DNA from: Ramazzottius varieornatus
Lineage: Eukaryota; Tardigrada; Eutardigrada; Parachela; Ramazzottiidae
Assembly: GCA_001949185.1 (NCBI GenBank)
Contig: BDGG01000013.1
Location: 282,702-346,701 of the forward strand
Length of the DNA stretch: 64,000 bases
Reading direction: 5' to 3'
Shown here: positions 34,327-46,900 of the stretch, piece after piece
Numbering within the stretch: position 1 is the first letter of the stretch
Layout: the number at the start of each line of letters is the position of its first letter
The notes under the pieces: model-generated
The model's input: only the letters and a program-made list of their open reading frames with translations
What the model was told of the DNA's origin: nothing
Database searches by the model: none
Made by a program: the position numbers and the translations under genes

Positions 34327-36611
34327 CTAACACGAAGTAAATTTAAAGTCGGTGGCCGGCAGTATCTTTCCTTGGCAAGTCCCAAATCCTATTCGATACT
34401 TCCCATTGTCGCAGTAACCCTTCAGCGTAACGATATCGTCGTCTTTGAGGTAAGCTCGGGTGAGACCGTTGCCCAGATCCAAAGGTGCCTTCCCACCCCA
34501 CGAGAGCTCCAGCAGCGAACCACGAGAGTCTTTCGTCTGTAACAAACCGCGTCTGATACTTGTTTCCAGAATCCTCGTTCCGAATTGCAAACAAAGAGAA
34601 AACTGTACCTAAATGTGACTTACCGGTCCACTAATGGTCCCACTTCCCAGCAAGTCCCCGGGACGAACATTGCAACCGTTACTAGTATGATGAGCAAGCT
34701 GTTGCTTCATGGTCCAATACATGTGCTGCAAAATCCAAATTGATTCGATTGTATTCGACCGAATTTGTCAGGATGAACGACTGAGAAAAAATTCACGATA
34801 CTTTTTGTACCTTGAAGTTTGATTTGGATATGATGCGAGGTTCTGGAATGTCACTTCCTTGTAGGAGAACCTCCAACTCGATGTCGAAGTTGAATTGATC
34901 TTGGTGCTGGAGATAGGGAAGGACCTTGGGGCTTTGAGAAACATTATCGACCAGGAAAGGTTTCAGCGCAGCCATTGGGACGACCCACGGGGATATGGAC
35001 GTGCTGAAGCTTTTACCGAGGAAAGGTCCGAGCGGTTGATATTCCCACTTCTGAATATCTCTTGCTGCGAGAAAAGATATTGCATAAAATGGGAGTTCGA
35101 CAGACAAATTCGACCGGATCCTTCCCCCCAAGTGGCGCACTTGTCCGACCAATATCACTGAGAACGTGCGCCACTTAGGGAAACAGTCTGAATTAGTCGA
35201 GTTCGTTTGTCGGAATGCCGCATACTGAACGGTTTTGTCACTTTTGCGCACTGTGGAAGGGTCAGACATACCACTCCAGTCATTCATGAGGACCATGCCA
35301 AAAATATGGTCTTCGGCTTTCTCGATGGGTATTGGAGTGCCCAAAGTGTTCCCGGGTCCGATGAAGAAGGCCATTTCCAGCTCGATGTCCAGAGCCTTCG
35401 ATGGACCAAAAACTGGTGGCTGATCTACGATAACAGTGTGTTTTAGAAACCGCGCACGGGATGTAATATACGGCGAACCTTCTTGTGGATGAGTTTGACC
35501 ATTGGGTCTCCGAACTTCGGTTCCAGAGATGACGATCGAGGAGGCTCGACCATGGTATCCGATAGGTAAATGCAACCCGAAACGAGAGGCTCAATTTGAA
35601 ATCTCGATTTACCATGAGGGAATTATAAATAATCAGGATATCGGCAAAACGAAACGCGCAAGATGGTTATTCTAAGTGGCGCACTTAAGATCTTAAGATC
35701 AGGGTGCGCCACTTAAGATCCCGATACTATTTGTTTCATTTGACGATCTCCAGAGTTTCGTGAATGACTCGCTGGAACTACCAGTTGGGCGGAAGAGCAT
35801 TGGCTTTTCCGCGGAACATTTCCCCCACGTTTTCGGCGTGTTCTTTCGAAGAGTAGAAATCAGTGTAGTCGCCGATATCGGCGGGAAGATGCATACGGGC
35901 TTCTGACTGCTTGGCAAACGCCCTGAAAATAAAAGCTAGTCTTTTCTGAATTGTAATGTCCGCCAGACTGTTCGGAATAGCGTTCGTCTCTACCGAAAAC
36001 GGAGGTCCTCATCGTGGCGTAACGCCGATTTCTCTGTCGTCAGAAGTTCTTGAATGGTCTTGCGGGCTGCGTTCCATGCTGCTGGTCCCAGGCTCATGAA
36101 TCCGTTTAGAGTAGTCTGCGGGAAAGGAATAAAGCCATTGGCAGAGTCAGTAAGAATTGCACTTCGGTTTACGGGCGGTAAGTGCACAGTAAAGAACCAC
36201 GCTGGAAACAATCCCAATTTTCCGAGGAAAAATTAATAAGGTGTGTCAGCTTTCTTACTTGAGAAAAGACAGACTGTCCATCCAGTACGAAGGACGAAGC
36301 GTTCAGGAACTTGTCACGAATTGCGGACAGGTCCAGAATGAGATCGCCAATCGCAACTCCGATTCTTTTCCTTGGCTGCAAGTAAAGTATCGTTTTAAAT
36401 TTTACACAAAGTTGCAGTGCGAGTGAATGGTATATGTGAATAGTTTCATATTTTGGCGGCTGACTCCAGTTTATTCAGCGCACTGTAAATTACTAAATTG
36501 CAAGTGAGCTTTACGCTGGTAACTTACGTTGGCCGAAGTGCTGAAAACTCCATACGGCAAGTTGTGAATCGTAAAATCCGAACTGTCGTCCACAGGAACA
36601 AAAGACCGCAT
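34327..36611 (-). CDS. FAH: Fumarylacetoacetase
   Basis: Eight exons: 36528..36611, 36259..36375, 35994..36115, 35782..35922, 35272..35576, 34811..35064, 34624..34725, 34327..34536; 444 codons plus stop, near the usual 419. FAH catalyses the last step of tyrosine breakdown, splitting fumarylacetoacetate to fumarate and acetoacetate in the cytosol. Motifs in order: [48 protein letters not shown] (metal Asp), [13 protein letters not shown] (catalytic His), [15 protein letters not shown] (metal Glu pair), [20 protein letters not shown] (metal Asp), and SGTISGP..SMLELSW-like [11 protein letters not shown] near the end. All phases agree only if exon 5 starts at 35576, where the intron would end in gg instead of ag (see findings). 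Introns 4 and 5 hold family A hairpins. Confidence 0.94.
35126..35180. repeat. Family A palindrome in FAH intron 5
   Basis: Arms ccccaagtggcgcac and cgtgcgccacttaggg, loop gtccgaccaatatcac. Outer flanks gggagttcgacagacaaatt and tcgagttcgtttgtcgg extend the match on both sides. Confidence 0.8.
35672..35718. repeat. Family A palindrome in FAH intron 4
   Basis: Arms ctaagtggcgcacttaaga and ggtgcgccacttaaga around tcttaagatc, which is itself self-complementary; this copy can fold almost end to end. Confidence 0.8.
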
Positions 36612-37618
36612 TGTGGCATCCATGAAAAGCAGCAGGACTTCACAACAAATTTGCCACGAGAAAAGCGCAGGTGCAACGGAAGCTGGTCGTTACTCCGAGC
36701 TGGAAGATGTAAGCCTATATCACAGAATATTAATAACGTGTGTATTCGATTACATGCTTCGCAGCTGGACGAGTCACGAGAATGCTTTGCTTCTTTTTCT
36801 CTGACTGAGAAGTGTGAACGATGATGTTATCAGCTGCACCGTGTAGCACTATCTAATCTTCATTCACCATCTCTCCTGACTCGGCAGTTTATTTTACAGG
36901 AAGGATGTATAGTACCAGGAAGATTCAAAGCTTCGATATGGAGTCCAGTGGTTACTCTCCTAGCATCCTGGACTCTTTTGTTTATTGTTCCCGGGCGCAG
37001 TTTGACCCGCCCCCGGGGAAGCTGAGAGTCATGACCGTGACGTGCATTACGGCCTGTAAGTCCCCCTTCGCACGCGAAATACGGGGACCAGCCGGATAGA
37101 AGGGTTTGGGGGGTTGAAAAGACGGCACTTTCCTCAGCTCAAAAACAGCACCTTCGGTGACGAAATATTACCCCCACAAAAGATGTTGTCAAAACAGAGC
37201 TTCGTCGGGGAGAAAGCCCACGTCTTGTCTGCACTTTAACTTTTAATTAATGTACACGACCACAAACATCTAAAACAAATAATACCAAAGTTTCTGAAGT
37301 CATTGAAGTAAGAAGAATCTTCAAAACCAGCTCGAAAACGGGCACAAAACAAAGAACTGTCGAAAGGGGAACTCGTATGACTTTTGCGTCCTAGTTTTGA
37401 TCGACTTGATTGGTAGTGTGGCTTAACAAATTCGAGCCAGTTTGTTTCAGATTCTTTTCTCATCTTCCTTCAGCCTTCCTGACTCCTGAGTGCATTCCAG
37501 CCTTCCCCTAATTTTACTCCTGTACGGGCGGGAAGAAGCGGATTCGGGGATGTATCTGCAATAGTCTCTACGTCTCAAGCTTTGGACTGCAAAGCTCAGG
37601 AGGCCAGGACGACCGTCC
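36612..37618. other. Divergent region between FAH (-) and DET1 (+)
   Basis: About 1 kb. No gene is supported. A GC-rich stretch with a direct GGG run lies at 36990-37110. Promoters of both genes are expected here, but no core element stands out. Confidence 0.4.
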
Positions 37619-40600
37619 ATGGCGTCCAGTCTAAGCGACCACGATCCTGAGGAAGTCCCACGTCCAGCCCGTCCCCGGATGGATTCTTTAGCGCCATCCT
37701 TGCCTGCACGGATAATTGTCAAGACCAAGACATCTCCCGGTGCATTATCCAGTCTGGGCGCCAGTAGCCGCTATCGTAACTCCGGCAATCCGTGGGATGA
37801 ATTCAGGGAAGATGGCCTGAAAGATCGCCTTGCTGGTTCGTGTTGATTTATTGATTCATTTTGCATCACCCTCTTTTAGATGCGCACTTTGCTGGAAAAC
37901 GCTGGCGTCACCACATTTGATTCCCTGCAGGTGCTTCAGACTCGAAAAGCACAGCAGAGCTTTCCGGACACTTCAACGACCGAAGGATCGTAGCCCTTTC
38001 GGGAAAGAAGGCTGCCCGGTCACATGATGCAGAGCCATACTCCGAACCAGCCTTGAACGCCAAACGCTTTCGTAACATCTTCCGAACCGTCTCACAAGAA
38101 TGGAGAAACAGTCCGTCGTTAGCTCGTCCTGTCGTCAGAGAGCTCAACTTGTCTTTCATGTTGCTCCAGCGACAACTTCCTGGTGTCTTCGGTCACGTCC
38201 TGCGCGGAAATCCTACCATGGTTCGTATTTGCCTGTATTCACTGTTCGACGCAAAACGTAATGGCTCGTACAAGTTCTTACGTAATAGTTTTTACGTCAT
38301 GCGTGGATTGATGTGTAGTATGTAAAAGCGACTGTACCCTCAGGGCCGTGTTCGGTTTTAACTGCCTTCGGACAGGCCGTGCCTGCTTACTTCTTGGTTG
38401 AGTTTGATTCCGGTGCTTGTCCTTCATTCTGTTCACGTACCGTATTGCTCTTCTAGATTACTCCCATGCTAAACAGCGAAATCTATACAGCGGTGACACC
38501 GAACTACTCCGTCCTGGAAGTGCAGCATCCAGCCATTTTCCTGAAGAAGTTCTCCCTGGATGGTCGTTACTTCGTGGGGTTCAGTTCGGATTTGCACTGT
38601 GTGCACATTTACAAGTATCAAAGTGTGGTAGCAACAGGTGTTCTCTTCGGTGACACCCGTTACGGTATCTTCAGCAGCGCCTTCGCAGACTCCAGTCAAC
38701 ATGTCCTGCAGCGCGATGCCTGGAAAGCCCTCTTTCGGGATCGCTTCCGGGTGAAACTGATTCCGGATGATCAAGTCACGACGACGATATGCCGAGACTT
38801 CATTCTTTTCACCACGGACAGCCGGTTTGTCTTGACCGGTAAACACAACCTCCATTCTGACTTTTTAACAAAAAAGAATCGAACTATTGGAAAATCGATA
38901 CTATATAGTGGTCCAGTTTTCCCCTCACCTGCATACGCCGATTTGGACACACCTCACAGTATGGCTGTATGCAGGTGATTGATATCTCGGTTTTTCACTT
39001 CTGTCGTGCATCTGCACACAGCATGTCGTGCCTTGGTCGAAGAAGGGATGAGTATACAGGTTCGTGTCGACGACTTGTAATGTTTCCGTCCCTTCATTCT
39101 TTGCAGCAACGACGGGAACCTGTGATTTGGACGACGAATCTGGCCCGGAAGTGCACCGCACCAACGAGTCTCTTCCCTTCTGCGCACGAGCTCCTCTGGA
39201 AGACTTCAACTTTTACCTTCTAGCCTTGGACACAGGTCGTGTGACTGATCAGCTAGACTTCAAGGCCGACAAGATCCCAGTGGCCAACGGGGGAGTTTAC
39301 CTCCAGCAAGACACCCTGTATATCCTCTCCACTCAGCACCAGAACATCTACTCCTTTACGCTGACGGAGGATGGCAAGTTCGTTCCGCAACGGATTTGGG
39401 GCCAATACTGCTTCGGCGAACAAGGACCTGGTCAGGCGTGGTGGAACGACATCTATAAGGTACGAAATCGCAGAGAATACAAAAGCTTGTTAATTTCACC
39501 CACCTGCATACACTTGATCACGCTGTTACCGTATGAAAAAGTAGGCAGGTGCGTGAAATAACTCTGAAGAGCCCCTCACATACCTGCATGCAACGTATAG
39601 GGATGTTGGTATTCAGAGCGGTATGCAGTTATGTGAGACAATTGACCGAATCGCCTGTCACGCACCGGCATACACTTGAAAGGTTAGTTGGTGCCGTGGT
39701 ATTAGTATGCAGGTTCGCGAACGGCGTTTTTCAGGTTCCTTATGGATTTCGAAGCCTAGTTACGTTGTCCATCAAGTTGAACGATGATTTTTGGCTGCTT
39801 TCAGGACGTAGTTCCAGCTCACGAAGTTTTCCTATCGACAATGACGCAGAAATTCCTCATGGCGCTCTTCCGCATGGCCCACAAAGAATCGACCGCAGCC
39901 AAGTCCTCTTTCGCTCTAGTCGAGTTCCACAGCAAAGCCATGTTCTACCGTCGCATGAAAATGTGGAAGTTCCAGCTGATGGAGTCGAGCCCAGAGGAAC
40001 CCCGTATGCTGATCAAGTGGGCGCCGGAGGAAGTGGTGTCGGGCAAAGCTTCCGATGCCTCGCACTACCCGCAGTACTTGACCTTCTTCGAAGCGGAGCG
40101 CTGCCACTTTTCGGCCATCTTTGACCATCGCGAGGAGAGGATGCTGAAGATTGCCGAAGAGTACAGAGATGCGCTGCATAACGCACCGGCACAGCATCCG
40201 GAGTTCAGAATGGAAGCGTTTCACTCGCGGGCTGTGTATGAGAAAGCCAAGCTGACTTTGATGGCAAAGTATATCAAACTCTGTGCCGCTCTTCTTTCAT
40301 ATATGTCCTTGCTGATTCTTCTTATCTTTCCAGGACCAATAGTACCATGCAGGATACGTGCGTGAAACTTCTCTCACAGTTGCCCATCGCTTGTCAGAGC
40401 TTCTCGCCAAGTCCCTACGTCGATATGGCCCTCTTCCTGTACGACACCAACCAGATTTCGCCGGCGATGAACCTCAGAACCAAAGGCGACGATCCTATCC
40501 GGTAATTGAACAACGCAAACGCAGGTGGTTCTTTGAAGTAGAAGGTTCACTCGTAATGAAACTCCAGCGGACAACATTGTGAAAGCGCTTCACATACCTG

Positions 40601-41064
40601 CATACAAGCAAATGCTTAAACAGTAGACGGAACAGTCCGTGGTTTGTGAAAGACTTACGAAATAGTCCCTCACGTACCTACATACAATTCGGTGTCAGCG
40701 TTGTCTCATGAGGTGGTATGCAGGTTAGTGGAAAGAGCGTCGGTTTGTAAAAAATTACGTTCCTGCATACCCCCTGTGATGCTTTTGACACATGAAGTGG
40801 TATGCAGGTCTGTGATTTTGGTGCCGTACAGTGCAAAATGTAGAGATTTGATGGCGGTTCATTCCGTTTAGGTTTTACCAACGCTCGACGGGCACCTTAA
40901 GTTTCACCTTGCTGACATCGCGACAACTTGGCGGTGGTCGGCGCAACAAGCGTTATGTGACGCATATTTTTCATCCTTACGAACCGCTGATCATGACGGC
41001 GGAGAAGCCGGGTCAGCAGCTGATGGAGTCCGAGTTGCATCTCCATCTTCCACGACCCACTTGA
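37619..41064 (+). CDS. DET1: DET1 homologue, COP10-DDB1-CUL4 ubiquitin ligase adaptor
   Basis: Seven exons: 37619..37835, 37931..38220, 38457..38838, 39107..39459, 39805..40268, 40334..40501, 40872..41064; 688 codons plus stop (human DET1 is 550). DET1 joins DDB1 and DDA1 in a CUL4 E3 ligase, with COP1, and targets factors such as c-Jun. Conserved segments: ITPMLNSEIYTAVTPNYSVLEV, FLKKFSLDGRYFVGFSSD, YLQQDTLYILSTQHQNIYSF TL, WWNDIYK, FLMALFRMAHKES, RMKMWKFQLMESSPEEPRML, SPAMNLRTKGDDPIRFY and the C-terminal RRNKRYVTHIFHPYEPLIM. The N-terminus is about 90 residues longer than in vertebrates and Ser/Pro-rich. ATG at 37619 is the first Met in frame. Introns 3, 4 and 6 contain family B repeats. 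Confidence 0.93.
38928..38978. repeat. Family B palindrome in DET1 intron 3
   Basis: cacctgcatacgccgatttg ... ggctgtatgcaggtg: 12-nt arms pair almost perfectly around a loop of about 25 nt. Confidence 0.75.
39498..39720. repeat. Array of three family B palindromes in DET1 intron 4
   Basis: Units start at about 39499 (cacctgcatacacttgatc), 39577 (cacatacctgcatgcaac) and 39658 (cacgcaccggcatacac) and end with aggcaggtgcgtg, ggtatgcagttatgtg and gtatgcaggttcgcg. Each is about 55-60 bp with about 20 bp between units. Confidence 0.75.
40588..40815. repeat. Array of about three family B palindromes in DET1 intron 6
   Basis: Left arms at 40591 (cacatacctgcatacaa), 40671 (cacgtacctacatacaa) and 40757 (cgttcctgcatacccc). 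Right arms at about 40724 (ggtatgcaggttagtgg) and 40799 (ggtatgcaggtctgtg). The first unit's right arm is degenerate (gtttgtgaaagac). Confidence 0.7.
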
Positions 41065-43840
41065 TTAATTTCGACGGACCAAAGCTCCCCCTTTTTTAAC
41101 CCCCTCCTCCTCTTCATCCTTCAATGCTTTCAGCAGTAGCGAAGAATAATCTCATCCTTCAGGAGATCCGTTTTGGACTTGATAAGTAATTGTGGGCTTT
41201 CTCTCTGTGTATAAATTCTCCCTCCTTTCTCCCTTGGAAGCTCGGTTCATATTCATAGATTCGTTTACTGGTTACTTTGTGATGGATCAGATTTGATGCC
41301 AGATTGCGAATCTTTTTAGATCAATCTTAGTCTTTGAGGACGTGTCCATCGAATGTTTTTACAGTGTGTAGCAGTTTGGTTCGCGGAGTGCAGACTGCAG
41401 AGTTGTGGCTTCATCGGTAAAAGTTTCTGGTGTGTAGGAGGAAAAACCTTTCCTCATCGCATCTTGTCATATTGTTAGATGAGAAAATAATGACCATGGT
41501 GACAGAAAGAGCATCTCAGTACGTTCGTCGGTAGATCACAGAAAAATGGGCCGGTTCTCCTTTGGCGAAACTGCAGCACATTTTGAAGTCCTGCATTTTC
41601 CAGGTACACGCACGACGAGAAATCATGAGCCAACTCAGCCAAGCCTTTTCGCCCTACGGTACGAGGCGAAGGTTGTAAACTTAGCCGCCCCATAACGGGT
41701 TTGTAAAGTTGGCCACGGCTGTAGCGTGAAAGAGAAAAAAGCACGAAGGGTGAGATGGTGGTCAGAAGTTCGCGCGAAGCAAAGAGCGAAACTGAGCTTG
41801 TTCATCGAAAACATCTTCTCTAGAAGACTTTTGAACACGGAACATGGTGACTTGTACAAGAATGTTACACGGCAGGAGCACACATGGCCAATGGTCAAGA
41901 CGGAAATGTCATGAAAGAAGCCTACGAGGATGTACTGTATACTGTCCATAAGGGCGGAAACCCGTATACATCGACCAGCCTACGCCATGTCTTCCCATGA
42001 ACCTCAACGTAAGAACAGGCTTATCAGTGTGCTTATCAACTAGACCATTAATAACAATATTGTTAACAGACAATAATTTTCTGTTATAGAAGAAAACTGA
42101 CCGTAAAAGCGTACGTGCGTCCTTCCAGTCCAACGTGGAGAAGTTAGTGATTATACACCAATCGATACTAGCAGTTACCTAGTTTTATCACTGAAGAAAA
42201 GACTCAACGATGTGAAAACCGATTGTGTTGACCGGCCCATGGACTAGACCATATTTTTCTTTGGTTATAAAAATTGTAAAAATCGCATAAGTCGGCCGAG
42301 TGGCGAGATGCAGTGTCTTCACCTAGAGTGACGCGGATAACTTTCTATAATAAGGCCAGAAACAAAGTCTTCCGTCCTGCCCAGATAGTTGTTGTTTGCT
42401 GTAGTTGTTGTCTGACTGCGATGAATTAGTGTGACGCCGACGGAGACTTGAATTGACAATAGGAAAAGCTCGACAAACCCTGGATGTGCAATGCACACTG
42501 TCGCATCAACGCAGAATAATACTGTACTTACTGCTCAGCTCCAAACAACAACAGGTAGCTTTCATCAATCGGTTCTCGAAGACTTGCACCAACGCATGGC
42601 CGCTTTGCTTACCAGCGCCTTAATTATAACCGGCATCGTACCTGGATCACGAAAAAAATATGTCGTTGCTTCATCAGAAAAACCACAATCGACACATCCG
42701 ATTCAATATTAACTTTGAGAAAAGCTTACTACTGGAGGAAGTAGTAAATAATTATATGCTTGAAAACCAGTGGGAATTGCAGGCCGTTCGGGCCACATCG
42801 CTAGCACCTTCTGAAAATCAGACCTCTCTCGCTCCATCAAAACGTCTTCGCGTCGAAAATAGCATCCGTAGATAGTAAAAACAATGGCCTATCATAATCG
42901 AAAACAAAATCTGACAAATTCTACGAGACACGGCCGTATGACGAATTTTTGTCACATTGGAAGACTCGAAAAAGACAACTTTCGCAGATTTCTAGGCATT
43001 TCTGAAAAATCGTTTTCTTGATTTTGTCTGCTGTTTCTGTGCTGTTAACAGTTAAAACAAATGGAACAATAACCAGGCTGCATGCGACATGCTTAAAAGC
43101 AGAAATGTACCGCCCGAATCAACAGTTATAACTTTTAACCTGGAAGGGGTTTCCCAACAAAACGGCCAAATTCCAAGTTCCAAATTTATTTTGTAAATCA
43201 GCTCGACTTTCTTTTCGTTGTTTTCGGTTATATATGATGAAACAAATAATTTTACACCTTTCAAATTGAATTTGGAAGTTGCTGCTCAGAAATGGGATAT
43301 GTGAGATAATTGTTTCTCCTTGGCATGACGGGAAGTCAAACTTTCAGTTTTTCCCGGGTTGTCTCTCACTGAACTGGAACGCGCTTTGGTTTCATGGAAT
43401 CAACTTGAAACGTTGTATGAAACACCGTGAGAAACAAGGAGAACCTATCTTTGTTGATTTTCTGAAGCGCTATTCTCCAAGTGGTAGCGATGTGGCCCGA
43501 ACGGGCTGTATTAAGTACTGTATCTTGAGACAAAGGAGGCTCAGGTTTTCTTCAGGCACTGTCAATTATACAATATAAATTATATCCCTTATAGGCATCT
43601 TTCTTTCTTCAACTTTGTCCTTACTTTACCGTCGATGCACTGAAGAAGTGGCCGGGGAATACCGGCAGAAAAAGGTGTACGCCCAGTCCATCCTCCTTGA
43701 CCTTCAGCCGCCACAACAAAGACGTTCGGACCGGTTTAGCTCTCCTTCTTTCTGATTATCCGCTTTACTTGTCCATCCATCTTTCTTCACCATGCACCAC
43801 CAGCTGTGAATTTACAACAGCTGATCATTATTCCGAGCCG
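41065..43840. other. Long intergenic region between DET1 and the secreted-repeat gene cluster
   Basis: About 2.8 kb. DET1 3' UTR sequence probably fills the first few hundred bases. Several open frames exist but none shows domain or repeat character. The last 300 bases should hold the promoter of the next gene. Confidence 0.45.
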
Positions 43841-43841
43841 C

Positions 43842-43880
43842 TATAAAAGCAGACGGTGGTAAGAAAGGAAAGTCAGTCAG
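43842..43880 (+). promoter_or_regulatory. Putative core promoter (TATA box and TCAGT initiator)
   Basis: Ctataaaag at 43841-43849 is a consensus TATA box. About 30 bases downstream the sequence agtcagtcagtc (43871-43882) holds two overlapping TCAGT motifs, the arthropod-type initiator. The start codon follows at 43937, giving a 5' UTR of about 60 nt. TATA-plus-initiator promoters are typical of strongly expressed, tissue-specific genes. Confidence 0.6.
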
Positions 43881-43936
43881 TCTTCCTTCACGGTGTAGCT
43901 TTCTTTGTTGTCTGTTGGAAAGTAGTGCTGTTCAGG

Positions 43937-46900
43937 ATGGGTCGACTTTCGCTCCTTGTGGCTTTGGCCGCGGCTCTCCAGGTGCGCCATGGTTCTTCCT
44001 AGCTTAATTTTCCAAGTGCTCACACGGGTTCTTCTTACAGGTGTTTGGCGGATGTGTCTCTGCACAGGATACCATCCCCTTCACCATCACCGACTCGGTT
44101 TACCTGGTCTACACCACCGCTGGCCAACGCGATGTCTTCCTGCAACAGGTCCTGGTCATCTGGCGAAATGCTTTGGGTGAGTACGCGGTAGACCGTGGTT
44201 GGCTCTGAAAGTGTTTCATGCTGCATGAATTAATTTGCAGATCAGTATCAGGCCACCAACGTGGCCATCAGCTTTGTCAGCGAGCGTCGCGCCGGTACCT
44301 CGGGTCCCACCAGCACCGGCACGTCCCGCATGGAGGTGGCCTACAAGGTTACTGGTTCCAGTGCCCAACAGATCGACATTAACCAGGCTCGCTCCGAGTT
44401 CCGATCGGTCCTCAAGGAATCGGGTTTGTCCGGGGTCGAAGCAGTCGATGGTGGCTCTGACTTCAGCCAGGGCAGCGGTACGTACCCCACTTCCTTCATC
44501 TCTCAAAACTTATCCGGTGTCTTGTGGTCCGTAATGCCTTTAAGGTACACGTTGGTCACATTTTTCAGGCAGTGGCGGCAACTCCGGTAACCAGGGTCAG
44601 TCTCAGGGTAACAGCGGTAGCGGCAGCACCAACAGACAGTCGTCGGGTCAGTCCTTCACCATTACTGACACTGTCACCTTGACCTACACCACCACCACCC
44701 AGCGCACCACCTTCTTGAACCAGATCCTTCAAATGTGGCGAAACGTTCTCAGTAAGTCATTTCGGCCTAAAATTCACCCATTTTCCCCGTCAACAAATGG
44801 ATAAATCGAAAAGCAGATAGGAACCGGGGTGGTCTACTGTGTGAGTACCCAAACCGGACGTCCGATTTCTATTCAGACGGAACATACCCCTCTGTGTTTC
44901 CTTTCTCGCAAGTATACTCTTGATTATATTGTTTGACGTTTTCTTCTTTGTAGGCAGCTACCAAGTCACGGACTTGAAGATCACCTTCGTCAGCGAGGGC
45001 CAAGCTGCGGGTTTTAGCTCGTCGAGCACCAAGACGGTGACTTACCGAGTGACTGGTTCCAGCCAGGGTGCCATCAACCAGCAACAGGCCAAGCAACAGC
45101 TCCACCAGGCCATCCGAGATGCCCATTTGTCTGGGGTGCAGGTGCAGGAAATGAGCAGCTCATCCTTTGATAGCTCTTCCAGCGATCACAGCGACAGCAG
45201 TGACAACAGCCAGGACAACCATTCGGGATCCAACTTTGGCAGCAACCAATCTGGATTCGACCAGGGCTCCAACCAAGGACAAGGCTCCAGTTCCAGCGCG
45301 AGCAGAGGCAAGAACCAGAACCAGGGCAAGGGTACCAACAACCTTAACTTCGGACAGTCCTCTGGCCAGTTGAACTTGATCACCGACAACCAACAGTCCA
45401 ATGACAACGATGACAGCTCCAACTCCAACTCTGTGACGGGCTCCAACTCTGGATCATCTACCTCTAACCAACAATCCGGTATGTTACGGGAAGGATTCTT
45501 AAAGTTTTGAATACTTGATGGTGACGTTCTTCGCGACGATAGGTTCCGGCTCTGGTTCTCAACAAATCACCGACACCGTCCTGATGACCTACACCACCAC
45601 CCAACAGCGAAACGACCTGTTGAATCAGATTCTCAAGTTGTGGAAGACCTCTCTCCGTACGTAATTCCGAATGAACTAGGAGGCTGGCAAGTGACAGTAC
45701 TGTACCATAGCGTTCTGTCAAGTGGCGCACACCTTCACTGCTGTTGGCTGGAAGCGTGCGCCAGTTGTCGCAGGCTTCCAGCCAACGGCGAATTTTCACC
45801 CTTGTCGAGTGTCTCTTGTTTGGACGATAATTATTGTCCAGGAGTAACGCTTGTTCTTGGTTCCACAGGTGGAGCCACCAACGTGCAGATCACCTTTGTC
45901 AGCGTCCGCAATGTCGGCAACCAGAAGGAAGTGACCTACAAGATCACCTGGGTCGGTGCCCAGACTGTCAACATTAACACCGTCAAGAACAACGTCCACC
46001 AGTCCATCACCTCCGGATCCATCAACAGTGTGTCCGCTTCCTCCAGCTGGTCCAGCCAGAGCTTTTCCAGCAACAGCCAACAGACCACCAACCTCAACTC
46101 CAACAGCAACACCAACTCTGGTATGACCAACTCTGGTATGACCAACTCTGACAACGACAGTGACAATTCAAACTTCAACAACCAGAACAACGGTCAATTC
46201 GGAAGCCAAAGTGGAATGCAATCTGGAAGCCAAAGCGGAATGCAATCTGGCAGCCGATTGAACAGCAACACAAACTCCAACCTCAACAGCAACAGCCAGA
46301 ACATCCAGGGCAAGACTAACTTTAACACGAACAACAACAACAACGACCAGAGCGACACCGGTATGGACACTTCTAACAACGGTGACCAGGACTCTAGCTC
46401 TGACTCGAGCTCTGACAACAGCCAGAACTCCAACTCTGGATTCTCAAGCTTCAACCAACAAGCTGGTTCATCCACCTCCAACCAACAGTCCGGTGAGTCC
46501 TCGAGCGGGTTCTGTACAGTATAATCTGACGATGATTTTCCGCAGGCTCCGGAGCTGGATCTCAACAAATCACTGATAACGTCCTGATGACCTACACCAC
46601 CACCCAACAGCGAAACGACCTACTGCAGCAGATCCTCAAGCAGTGGAGGAGTTCTCTCCGTAAGTATCCAACTCTTATTCTAGTCAAGGTAGCAAAGAAG
46701 GTATCCTGATGGTCCTTTGTTTTCGAATAGGTGGAGCCAACAACGTGCAGATCACCTTTGTCAGCGCCCGCACTGTCGGAAACCAAAAGGAAGTGACTTA
46801 CAGGATTATGTGGTCCGGTGCCCCGACTGTTAACCTCAACACCGTCAAGAACAACGTCCACCAGTTCATCACCACCATCAAGGGTTTGACGGCTCCGTCC

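Noticed and set aside
42491-42875. Open frames MHTVASTQ... and MSLLHQKN... as genes
   Set aside because: No domain, no repeat relation, no supporting splice or codon signals in a long intergenic region.
45186-46607. Leu/Glu/Trp-rich minus-strand frames (for example WLSWLLSLL) that look like membrane segments
   Set aside because: They are antisense to Ser/Asn/Gln-rich linkers of secreted gene 1.
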